DNA from: Alphaproteobacteria bacterium
GTDB taxonomy: Bacteria; Pseudomonadota; Alphaproteobacteria; Micavibrionales; UBA2020
Length of the DNA: 10,915 nt
Assembly: GCA_018971405.1 (NCBI GenBank)
Contig: JAGXAX010000025.1
Location: 1 to 10,915, forward strand
Reading direction: 5' to 3'
Within the stretch, counting starts at the first letter, position 1. Every line of letters starts with the position of its first letter. The translations under genes were made by a program, and so were the position numbers. The notes below the pieces were generated by a model. The model was not told the origin of the DNA, made no database searches, and was given only the letters and a program-made list of their open reading frames with translations. Below, in pieces: positions 1 through 7,380 of this stretch.

Positions 1-1308
<1,308 letters not shown>

Positions 1309-1311
1309 AAC

Positions 1312-1725
1312 ATGGCAGCCCCGCTTTCCAGCAAGACGTTCAAGTTCGAACTGGTCGCGCCGGAGCGCATGCTTGCATCCGAGGACGTGGTGATGGTCAC
1401 GTTGCCGGGCGACGAGGGTGAGTTCGGCGTGCTGGACGGTCATGCGCCGGTGGTGTCCTCCCTTCGTCCGGGCGTGATCGCCGTGCAGATGCCCTCCGGC
1501 GAGATGAAGAACATCTTCGTTTCCGGCGGCGTCGCCGACGTGACGGGCGCGCTTTGCACCGTGCTGGCGGAAGAGGCGGTGAACGTGAACGATATCGACC
1601 GCGCCGCCGTTGAAAAACGGCTTGAGGAACTGCGCAGCGAACTGGCTGGCACGATTGATGACGTTGCCAAAGCAGATTTTGCCCGCGATATCGCCATTGC
1701 CGAAGCGAAGCGGGCGGCAGCTTAA
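1312..1725 (+). CDS. atpC: F1 ATP synthase subunit epsilon
   Basis: This is the epsilon subunit of F1, part of the central stalk that couples rotation to catalysis and can inhibit ATP hydrolysis. The 137-residue product has the family's N-terminal beta-sandwich, with FKFELVAPERMLASEDVVMVTLPGDEGEFGVLDGHAPVV near residues 11-48. A helical C-terminal part rich in Ala, Glu and Arg follows (about 95-137). The length is normal for the family. The ATG lies three bases after the atpD stop, and AGAAGG at 1295-1300 is an acceptable ribosome binding site inside the end of atpD, so the two genes are clearly co-transcribed. No later atp gene follows, so this is the last gene of the F1 operon. Confidence 0.97.
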   Translation: MAAPLSSKTFKFELVAPERMLASEDVVMVTLPGDEGEFGVLDGHAPVVSSLRPGVIAVQMPSGEMKNIFVSGGVADVTGALCTVLAEEAVNVNDIDRAAVEKRLEELRSELAGTIDDVAKADFARDIAIAEAKRAAA

Positions 1726-1749
1726 ACCGGTTTCCGTTTATAATACTTA

Positions 1750-1776
1750 ATGATGTAGAATATACGTCATATTTTT
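1750..1776 (+). terminator. possible weak terminator after the atp operon
   Basis: ATGATGT (1750-1756) can pair with ACGTCAT (1764-1770), giving seven pairs with one G-U wobble and a seven-base loop. A run ATTTTT follows at 1771-1776. Position, 24 bases after the atpC stop, and the trailing T run fit intrinsic termination. The stem is AT-rich and short, so it would be weak. A perfect TATAAT at 1739-1744 lies just upstream, but no good -35 box stands at the right distance, so no promoter is called there. Confidence 0.35.
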
Positions 1777-1798
1777 CATAGTTTTGATTTAAAAACCA

Positions 1799-1847
1799 TA
1801 CCGCCTCGTCTGTCGGCGCGGTAGTATAGTGTCCTGAAAATAAGGAG
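1799..1847 (+). promoter_or_regulatory. gabD leader: short hairpin and strong ribosome binding site
   Basis: The leader ahead of gabD has a 6-bp inverted repeat, TACCGC (1799-1804) with GCGGTA (1818-1823). A strong Shine-Dalgarno sequence TAAGGAG (1841-1847) stands six bases before the ATG at 1854. The hairpin is small and has no T run after it, so its role is unknown. TAGTAT/TATAGT (1822-1830) resembles a -10 box but has no matching -35 box. The ribosome binding site is secure and fixes the gabD start; the hairpin is only a possibility. Confidence 0.4.
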
Positions 1848-1853
1848 AGTGCC

Positions 1854-3344
1854 ATGCTCAGTTCCGCCGCGCGAAAGAAATCCTACACGCCCGCCATCAA
1901 GCTCAAGGACCCGGGGCTGTTCCATCAGCAGGCCTATGTCAACGGCCAGTGGGTCGGGGACAAGGCGAAGAAAATCGAGGTGGCCAATCCGGCGACGGAC
2001 GAGGTTCTCGGCACCGTGCCCAACCTCGGTGCGGCGGAAACGCGCGCGGCCATCAAGGCGGCGCGTGTGGCGTGGGACGTGTGGCGCGCCGTGCCGGCGG
2101 AAGAGCGCTGCAACATCCTCAGGAAATGGGCGGCCTTGCAGACGGAGCATCTCGATGACCTCTGCCGCATCCTCACAAGCGAGCAGGGCAAGCCCTACGC
2201 GCAGGCGCGTTCCGAGATCATGAGCGGCATCGGCTACGTCGAGTGGATGGCGGAAGAGGGGCGGCGCGTTTACGGCGACGTCATCCCGCCGGAGAACGGC
2301 GGGCAGCGCCTTGTGACGTACAAGCAGCCGGTAGGCGTCTGCGCGATGATCACGCCGTGGAACTTCCCCTCCTCGATGATCACGCGCAAGGCCGGGCCGG
2401 CGCTTGCCGCGGGCTGCACGGTGGTGGTCAAGCCGTCGGAGCTGACGCCGTTCTCGGCGCTGGCGCTGGCGGAGCTGGCGGCGCGGGCGGGCATGCCGAA
2501 GGGCGTGTTCAACATCGTCACCGGCGATGCGCAGCCGATCGGTCGGGAAATGACGGATAACGTCCATGTCCGCAAACTGAGCTTCACCGGCTCGACGGCG
2601 GTCGGCAAGCTGCTGATGGCGCAATGCGCGCCGACGGTCAAGAAGGTGTCGCTGGAGCTGGGCGGCAACGCGCCGTTCATCGTGTTCGACGACGCCGACC
2701 TCGACCTTGCGGTGCCCGCCGCCGTCGCCTCGAAGTTCCGCAACGCGGGGCAGACCTGCGTCTGCGCCAACCGCATTCTGGTGCAGGAGGGCATCTACGA
2801 CAAGTTCGCGGCGAAGTTCGCCGTCGCCGTCAAGGCGATGAAGGTCGGCAACGGCCTCGAAGCCAGGGTGGACATCGGGCCGATGATCAACATCAACGGC
2901 GTCGAAAAGGTCGAGCGCCATTTGCAGGACGCGGTGAAGCACGGCGCGAAAGTCCTGACCGGCGGCAAGCGCCATGCGAAGGGCGGAACCTTCTTCGAAC
3001 CGACCGTGCTGAAGGGCGCGACGCAGAATATGGTTTGTTTCGAGGAAGAGACTTTCGGGCCGCTCGCGCCGCTGTTCAAATTCAAGACGGAAGCTGAGGC
3101 GGTGAAACTGGCCAACGACACGTCGTATGGTCTGGCTGCCTACTTCTTCACCCGCGACGCCGCGCGCATCTGGCGCGTTTCCGAGGCGCTGGAATACGGC
3201 ATGGTGGGGGTCAACAGCGTCTCGATCGTGTCGGCGCAGGCGCCGTTCGGCGGCTGGAAGCAGTCCGGCATGGGCAAGGAAGGCTCCAAATACGGCATCG
3301 AGGGGTATCTCGAAATCAAGCTGGTCGCGCACGGCGGCCTGTAA
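1854..3344 (+). CDS. gabD: succinate-semialdehyde dehydrogenase, GabD type
   Basis: A cytosolic aldehyde dehydrogenase that should oxidise succinate semialdehyde to succinate with NAD(P)+, the last step by which 4-aminobutyrate enters the TCA cycle. The 496-residue protein follows E. coli GabD closely along its whole length, including RRVYGDVIP, ITPWNFP (oxyanion Asn at 170), KLSFTGST, SLELGGNAPFIVFDDADLD (general base E268), KFRNAGQTCVCANR (nucleophile C302, with the second Cys C304), EETFGPLAPLF and KYGIEGYLEIK. It is about 14 residues longer at the N terminus than E. coli GabD, but TAAGGAG six bases before the ATG supports this start. No transaminase (gabT), permease or regulator is beside it, so the GABA link rests on family similarity. 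A close relative such as glutarate-semialdehyde dehydrogenase cannot be excluded. The gene is separated from the atp operon by 128 AT-rich bases and probably has its own promoter. Confidence 0.92.
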   Translation: MLSSAARKKSYTPAIKLKDPGLFHQQAYVNGQWVGDKAKKIEVANPATDEVLGTVPNLGAAETRAAIKAARVAWDVWRAVPAEERCNILRKWAALQTEHLDDLCRILTSEQGKPYAQARSEIMSGIGYVEWMAEEGRRVYGDVIPPENGGQRLVTYKQPVGVCAMITPWNFPSSMITRKAGPALAAGCTVVVKPSELTPFSALALAELAARAGMPKGVFNIVTGDAQPIGREMTDNVHVRKLSFTGSTAVGKLLMAQCAPTVKKVSLELGGNAPFIVFDDADLDLAVPAAVASKFRNAGQTCVCANRILVQEGIYDKFAAKFAVAVKAMKVGNGLEARVDIGPMININGVEKVERHLQDAVKHGAKVLTGGKRHAKGGTFFEPTVLKGATQNMVCFEEETFGPLAPLFKFKTEAEAVKLANDTSYGLAAYFFTRDAARIWRVSEALEYGMVGVNSVSIVSAQAPFGGWKQSGMGKEGSKYGIEGYLEIKLVAHGGL

Positions 3345-3383
3345 CGGCGCGCTTTAATGTTCTGTTAATACTTTTGTTACTGA

Positions 3384-3424
3384 AAACTCCCCCCGATGGC
3401 TGTATGATGGAATTGGGGGAGTTT
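3384..3424 (+). promoter_or_regulatory. hairpin burying the ribosome binding site of the kinase-like gene
   Basis: A perfect 10-bp inverted repeat pairs AAACTCCCCC (3384-3393) with GGGGGAGTTT (3415-3424) across a 21-base loop. The 3' arm contains GGGGGAG (3415-3421), which is the only Shine-Dalgarno sequence for the ATG at 3426. If the RNA folds this way, translation of the gene would be blocked until the stem opens. The loop holds TATGAT (3403-3408), a good -10 box but without a clear -35 box. A transcript starting from it would lack the 5' arm and so escape the block. There is no T run after the stem, so a simple terminator is less likely. The repeat is seen directly; control of translation is inference. 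Confidence 0.5.
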
Positions 3425-3425
3425 A

Positions 3426-5537
3426 ATGGCGGAAGAAGAGACGGAACAGCAATCGCCCGACGTGCAGGAGGAAGTCTCCGCCGCCGAGGCAGGCGCAGCG
3501 CAGAAAAAGCGCCTGGAATCCAGCTATTATTCCATCATCAGCCGCGCGACCGCCGATGGCAGGCTGTTCGTCAATCAGGATACCGAGATCTTTCCGGGCA
3601 GGGAATGTCCGGGCTTCGCTGTTCCCGCTTTTGGCATACGGGCGTATGAAGCGGCCGATGCCCGCCAGAAAGGCGAGCAGTTCGTCTTGCTGTGCGATTG
3701 GCGCGCCATGCCGCGCGTGACGCATATCGGCTCCTACAAGGCCATCAAAAGCCCGCACCTCATGACACTGCACGACGCGGGCATCGTGCAGTGGCCCGTC
3801 GACAACCGCCAGAAGTTCGCCTTCATCTTCGACAAGCCGCTGGGCAAAAAAATACTCGACTCCCCCGATGCCGCGCCCTACAGGATATCGGAAGACAAGA
3901 TCATCCCCCTGCTGGTGGAGCCGATGATCCGCCTGCTGGCGGAATTCCGCAACGTCGAGCTCGTCCATAGGGCGATCAATGCCGAGAGCATATACATGAC
4001 CGGCGCGGAAGGCGCGGAGCGCGCCGTCCTCGGCGAGTGCCTTTCGACGGCGCCGTCGCTGCGGCAGAGCCCGCTCTATGAAACGATTTCACGCGGGGTG
4101 GCGCAAGCTTCGGGGCGCGGCCCCGGCCTGCTCGTCGATGACCTTTACGCGCTGGGCGTCTGCATCGCGATGGTGGCGCGCGGCGTGAACCTGCTGCAGG
4201 GCAAGTCGCCGCAGGAGCTGATTCATGAAAAGATCGAGCACGGCTCGCATGCCGTGATCATCGGCAAGGAGCGCATCCCCGGCGGCCTGTCCGAGTTCCT
4301 GCGCGGCGTGCTGAACGATGATCCGGACCAGCGCTGGGGCATCGACGCGGCGCTGGCCTGGCTGGACGGACAGCGCCTCAGCCCGAAGCAGGCGCGCGTG
4401 ACGCTGAAGGCGGCGCGTCCGCTGGCGTTCCACGGCGGGAAATTCTGGGATTTGCGGTCTCTGGCCCAAAGCTTCTCGGAGAATATCGCCGAAGCGGCGG
4501 AGGAGATCGAAAAAGAGCAATTCGACGTGTGGATCAAGAGAAATTTCGAGGACAAGAGCCTCGAAACGCGCTTCGCCCGCATGTGGGAGAAGGAAAAGGA
4601 CGCCGCGCGCGAAAGGCTCGTGTCCTGCGTCTGCATGGCGATGGATCCTTTTGGGCCTGTACGCTACAAGGGTCTGTCGATCTTCCCTGACGGGTTCGGC
4701 ACGGCCCTGTCCTGCGCCATGGCCTCCGGCGAAGGGGGGCAGACTTACGGCGAGTTGATGCAGCAGCAGCTCTTCAACGTCTGGGTGAGCCAGTCCTTCG
4801 ACGAAGTGCCGGACGCGGCCGGCTTGCTGAGCCTGCTGGAAAAATGCCGCAGCGCGCTGGTGCAGAAAATGCCGGGATACGGCATCGAGCGCGTCCTTTA
4901 CATGCTGAACGGCGAGGCGCCCTGCCTGAGCCCGATGTTCAGGAACCATTTCGTCCTGTCGGTCAGGGGCGTGCTGCTCGCGCTGGAAGACATCTCCGCC
5001 GCGCAGCAGGAGACGGTGCTTGACCGGCACATCGCGGCCTTCATCTCCGTGCGCGAACCGAAGATGATCGATCCCTATTTCGGCCACGTGAACTCCCACA
5101 ATCGCGGCCAGCAGGTGATCGGCGTGATCCATGTGCTGGCGGCGATCCAGCGGCGCTTTTCGGCGCCGCCGGTGCCGGGGGTGTGCAAGTGGCTGATCTC
5201 GCTCACGGCGCCGATGGTCGAGCTTTTCAACGACCGCGACCTGCGCCAGGTGATGGCGAAAAAGATCGGCGCCCTGCAGGGCACGGGCAACCTGACGGCG
5301 CTGCTCGATCTGGTGGACGACACGGCCCTGATCCGCGCCGACCAGCAGAGGTTCGCCTACGCCCGTCAGGAATATGCCGTGCTGGTCGCGGAAAAGGGGC
5401 GCATCGAAGGGCTGCTCGCGCGGCGGCAGGTTTTCGGCGTGGCGACGGGGCGGCAGGTGGCCATGCTGGTGTCCTGCCTGCTCGCGGCGACGGTCGTGGC
5501 GGGCTATCTCGTGCTGCATTTTTTGCGGATGCTATAG
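3426..5537 (+). CDS. tail-anchored kinase-like protein, probably a pseudokinase
   Basis: A 703-residue protein whose first half looks like a degenerate Ser/Thr protein kinase. IIPLLVEPMIRLLAEFRNVELVHRAINAESIYM (about 159-191) matches the helix E and catalytic-loop region. DDLYALGVCIAMV (238-250) matches the helix F segment, and DQRWGIDAALAWL (301-313) matches the end of the C-lobe. Key residues are lost: HRD is HRA (181-183), the loop Lys and Asn are N185 and S188, and the DFG position reads LGEC (202-205). No clear glycine loop or VAIK lysine is seen. Residues 340-670 match nothing I recognise and contain a repeated motif (366-376 and 450-460). A hydrophobic segment at 677-700, three residues from the end, should be a C-terminal anchor leaving the rest in the cytoplasm. 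The N terminus is acidic and probably disordered. Twelve bases separate it from the next gene, a membrane protein and likely partner. Phosphotransfer activity looks unlikely; a scaffold or regulatory role is inference. Confidence 0.85.
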   Translation: MAEEETEQQSPDVQEEVSAAEAGAAQKKRLESSYYSIISRATADGRLFVNQDTEIFPGRECPGFAVPAFGIRAYEAADARQKGEQFVLLCDWRAMPRVTHIGSYKAIKSPHLMTLHDAGIVQWPVDNRQKFAFIFDKPLGKKILDSPDAAPYRISEDKIIPLLVEPMIRLLAEFRNVELVHRAINAESIYMTGAEGAERAVLGECLSTAPSLRQSPLYETISRGVAQASGRGPGLLVDDLYALGVCIAMVARGVNLLQGKSPQELIHEKIEHGSHAVIIGKERIPGGLSEFLRGVLNDDPDQRWGIDAALAWLDGQRLSPKQARVTLKAARPLAFHGGKFWDLRSLAQSFSENIAEAAEEIEKEQFDVWIKRNFEDKSLETRFARMWEKEKDAARERLVSCVCMAMDPFGPVRYKGLSIFPDGFGTALSCAMASGEGGQTYGELMQQQLFNVWVSQSFDEVPDAAGLLSLLEKCRSALVQKMPGYGIERVLYMLNGEAPCLSPMFRNHFVLSVRGVLLALEDISAAQQETVLDRHIAAFISVREPKMIDPYFGHVNSHNRGQQVIGVIHVLAAIQRRFSAPPVPGVCKWLISLTAPMVELFNDRDLRQVMAKKIGALQGTGNLTALLDLVDDTALIRADQQRFAYARQEYAVLVAEKGRIEGLLARRQVFGVATGRQVAMLVSCLLAATVVAGYLVLHFLRML

Positions 5538-5549
5538 GAGGGAAGGCGC

Positions 5550-6014
5550 ATGGCCGGAAAAAAAGATCTGCAAGATGGCGGAAAAAATCGCAAGGCGTCC
5601 TTCTCGACGCGCTTCGCTCTTTTCGCCGTGCTGGTCGTGGGGGCGATCTTCGTGCCGTTCACCATCGTCTTCTTCGTGTGCATGATCCCGACGATGGTGT
5701 CTGCGATCGTCGACAACCAGCCGCGCAAGACGGCGTGGCTGACGATCGGGGCGATGAACATGGCGGGCATGGTGCCGGTATGGGGGGCGCTGCTCGACAG
5801 GGGGCATACGATCCAGACGGCGTTCCAGCTTGTCCTCCAGCCGGAGATGCTGCTGGTCTCCTACGGCGGGGCTTTCGCAGGCTGGGTGATTTACAACAAG
5901 GTCACGCCGCTTGTCGCCCGCATCATCCAGATCAAAAACGAGCGCCGCCTGCAGGACATCGCGCGCCGTCAGGAAGAACTGGTCAGGAAATGGGGCGAGA
6001 AAGTCGTTTCGTGA
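5550..6014 (+). CDS. small multi-span inner membrane protein of unknown function
   Basis: I do not recognise the family of this 154-residue protein. It starts with a Lys-rich hydrophilic stretch (1-20). A long hydrophobic stretch follows at 22-54, with prolines at 36 and 47, so it is either one span plus a re-entrant part or a tight pair. Further hydrophobic segments lie at about 62-82 and 100-122. The last 30 residues (about 123-150, IKNERRLQDIARRQEELVRKWGEK) are highly charged and helical, possibly a short coiled coil. The ribosome binding site AGGAGG (5536-5541) overlaps the stop codon of the kinase-like gene, eight bases before the ATG. The pair is therefore almost surely one operon and may be translationally linked. 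With the upstream protein being tail-anchored, a membrane complex of the two is a fair guess but unproven. Confidence 0.85.
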   Translation: MAGKKDLQDGGKNRKASFSTRFALFAVLVVGAIFVPFTIVFFVCMIPTMVSAIVDNQPRKTAWLTIGAMNMAGMVPVWGALLDRGHTIQTAFQLVLQPEMLLVSYGGAFAGWVIYNKVTPLVARIIQIKNERRLQDIARRQEELVRKWGEKVVS

Positions 6015-6022
6015 GGTTTTCC

Positions 6023-6044
6023 GCGCGGCGGCGCTATATTTTTT
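6023..6044. terminator. possible terminator between convergent genes
   Basis: Only 19 bases separate the stop codons of the + strand membrane protein and the - strand cyclase. GCGC (6023-6026) and GCGC (6031-6034) can pair over a four-base loop, followed on the + strand by TATATTTTTT. That gives a short GC stem and a T run for + strand transcripts. On the - strand there is no matching T-rich tail. The four-pair stem is marginal. Confidence 0.25.
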
Positions 6045-7308
6045 CCATGATCGCGCAGTTGCGGCCGCCGTCCTTGGCCTTGTAAAGCTGCTCGTCCGCC
6101 TTGATGATCAGTTCGTCCAGCGCCCACGTGCCCTGCGTGACGGCGACGATGCCGAAGCTGGACGTGTAGGGGAGCCTTTGCGGCGCGCCGTCCGCGTCCG
6201 TATAGGGGCAGGGCGTGTCGGCGATGCACTTGCGGAAACGCTCGATGACCATCAGCGCCTCCTCCGGCGCCGTCTGCGGCAGGAAGATGGCGAATTCCTC
6301 GCCGCCGATCCGCCCCAGCGTGTCGTGGGAGCGGAGCGTCTTGCGCATGAGCGTGGTGTAGTGCTGCAGCACGAGGTCGCCGACCTTGTGGCCGTAGGTG
6401 TCGTTGACGGACTTGAAATGGTCAAGGTCCATGATCACCAGGGCGAAGGGGGTCTTGTGCCTTTTGTAATAGTCGAGGCCGGCGCGGGCGAGCTGCATGA
6501 AGGCGCGGCGGTTGTTGATGCCGGTCAGCATGTCGGTGAGGGCGAGGTGCAGGATGCTCTTGTGGTATTCGTCGAGGTTCCTGACCAGCGGGCGGAAGAT
6601 GAAGGCCATCTCGAACATGAGCACCAGCAAAATGATGATGACGCCATAGAGCTGCAGGTTGTAGCCGCGGTTGATCTCGTCGATGACGCTGGCGCGGTAT
6701 TGGCTGAGGGCCTGGTCGAGGTTGAGGCCGAGGATTCTCTGCTTGTCGGTCAGTGCGGAGAGGGCGGCGGCGGCTTTGGAGGTCTGTCCGGTGCGCTCGA
6801 AGATGCCGACGTTGCCCGCCATGTCGGCGAAGGCTGCCACGTTCCTGTCCAGAAGGTAGCGGGGATCGTGAAATATGGCGATCATGGCGGCGCTGCCGGA
6901 GGCGTCGATCTCGGCGAGCTTTTCCTTCAGTTCGTTGATGACGCCGCCGAGCAGGTTGTCGTCGAAGGAGTTTCCGGTGGCGCGGAAAGTCGAGGCCTGC
7001 GCCGCCACGGCGTCGACGAGCGAACGCAGGTTGGTGATCATGAAGGTGACGTTGGCGTTTTCGCGCTGGCGCGAGGTGATGTGGGCGGTGACGACGTGCC
7101 CGAGGATGGAGACCAGCGCGATGATGCTGAAGGCCGTGAGGTAGGCGCGCGTCAGGCTTTGCAGCCGGACGTCCTTTTTCTGCAGGCTGTGGCCGATCCG
7201 GGAGGGAAAAAGCGCGCTGACCTCCGACAGGGAATCCCTGCCTTTTTTCCGCGCCGCGGGGGCGTGGTTCGCACCGTCCTGTCCTGCTTTGTCGAGATCT
7301 TCCGTCAT
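6034..7308 (-). CDS. membrane-bound diguanylate cyclase (GGDEF domain)
   Basis: Predicted to make the second messenger cyclic di-GMP from two GTP at the inner membrane. The 424-residue protein has a hydrophilic N terminus, a first membrane span at about 55-77, a mostly helical periplasmic segment (78-217), a second span at about 218-239, a short linker and a GGDEF domain (about 255-424). Catalytic motifs are intact: DMLTGINNRRAF (259-270), DLDHFKSVNDTYGHKVGD (294-311) and GRIGGEEF (332-339). RSHD (326-329) lies five residues before GGEEF, where the product-inhibition I-site is expected, so feedback control is likely. The periplasmic part has no signature I can name; it resembles helical-bundle sensor domains only in general character. 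No EAL or HD-GYP domain is present. GGGGAG stands five bases before the ATG. The gene lies downstream of the aminopeptidase gene on the same strand but has its own promoter-like sequence. Confidence 0.93.
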   Translation of the reverse strand: MTEDLDKAGQDGANHAPAARKKGRDSLSEVSALFPSRIGHSLQKKDVRLQSLTRAYLTAFSIIALVSILGHVVTAHITSRQRENANVTFMITNLRSLVDAVAAQASTFRATGNSFDDNLLGGVINELKEKLAEIDASGSAAMIAIFHDPRYLLDRNVAAFADMAGNVGIFERTGQTSKAAAALSALTDKQRILGLNLDQALSQYRASVIDEINRGYNLQLYGVIIILLVLMFEMAFIFRPLVRNLDEYHKSILHLALTDMLTGINNRRAFMQLARAGLDYYKRHKTPFALVIMDLDHFKSVNDTYGHKVGDLVLQHYTTLMRKTLRSHDTLGRIGGEEFAIFLPQTAPEEALMVIERFRKCIADTPCPYTDADGAPQRLPYTSSFGIVAVTQGTWALDELIIKADEQLYKAKDGGRNCAIMEKI

Positions 7309-7325
7309 GCAAGCTCCCCGGCCTT

Positions 7326-7354
7326 TTTATAGCGCGATTTGCCCGAAATGGCAA
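7326..7354 (-). promoter_or_regulatory. promoter of the diguanylate cyclase gene
   Basis: On the - strand, TTGCCA (7354 to 7349; five of six bases match TTGACA) and TATAAA (7331 to 7326; five of six match TATAAT) are separated by exactly 17 bases. This is the best housekeeping sigma-factor promoter in the window. Transcription should start near base 7319, which leaves a leader of only about 10 to 13 bases, beginning at or inside the ribosome binding site GGGGAG (7319 to 7314). It lies in the 72-base gap after the aminopeptidase gene, so the cyclase can be expressed independently of it. Confidence 0.6.
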
Positions 7355-7380
7355 TGATGCGGCAGGGGCGCGCCCGCCCT

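Noticed and set aside
1739..1744. TATAAT after atpC as a promoter for gabD
   Set aside because: The hexamer is perfect but no -35-like sequence lies 16 to 18 bases upstream, where the DNA is the end of atpC, and the possible terminator stands just after it.
1776..3332. 518-residue open frame on the - strand opposite gabD
   Set aside because: It is rich in Arg and His and has no family resemblance, while the opposite strand encodes a textbook aldehyde dehydrogenase. Long antisense frames are expected at this GC content.
4089..5519. 476-residue open frame on the - strand opposite the kinase-like gene
   Set aside because: The His/Arg-rich composition and lack of motifs mark it as a shadow. The + strand frame has a start site, kinase landmarks, a membrane segment and a tightly spaced downstream gene.
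5911..7332. 473-residue open frame on the + strand opposite the diguanylate cyclase gene
   Set aside because: It is antisense to a complete GGDEF protein and overlaps the end of the upstream membrane protein; the Val/Gly/Asp-rich product has no recognisable features.
7364..7380. GC-rich palindrome after the aminopeptidase stop as an intrinsic terminator
   Set aside because: GGGCGCGCCC (7366-7375) can fold, but no T run follows on the - strand, so nothing beyond a chance GC palindrome can be claimed.
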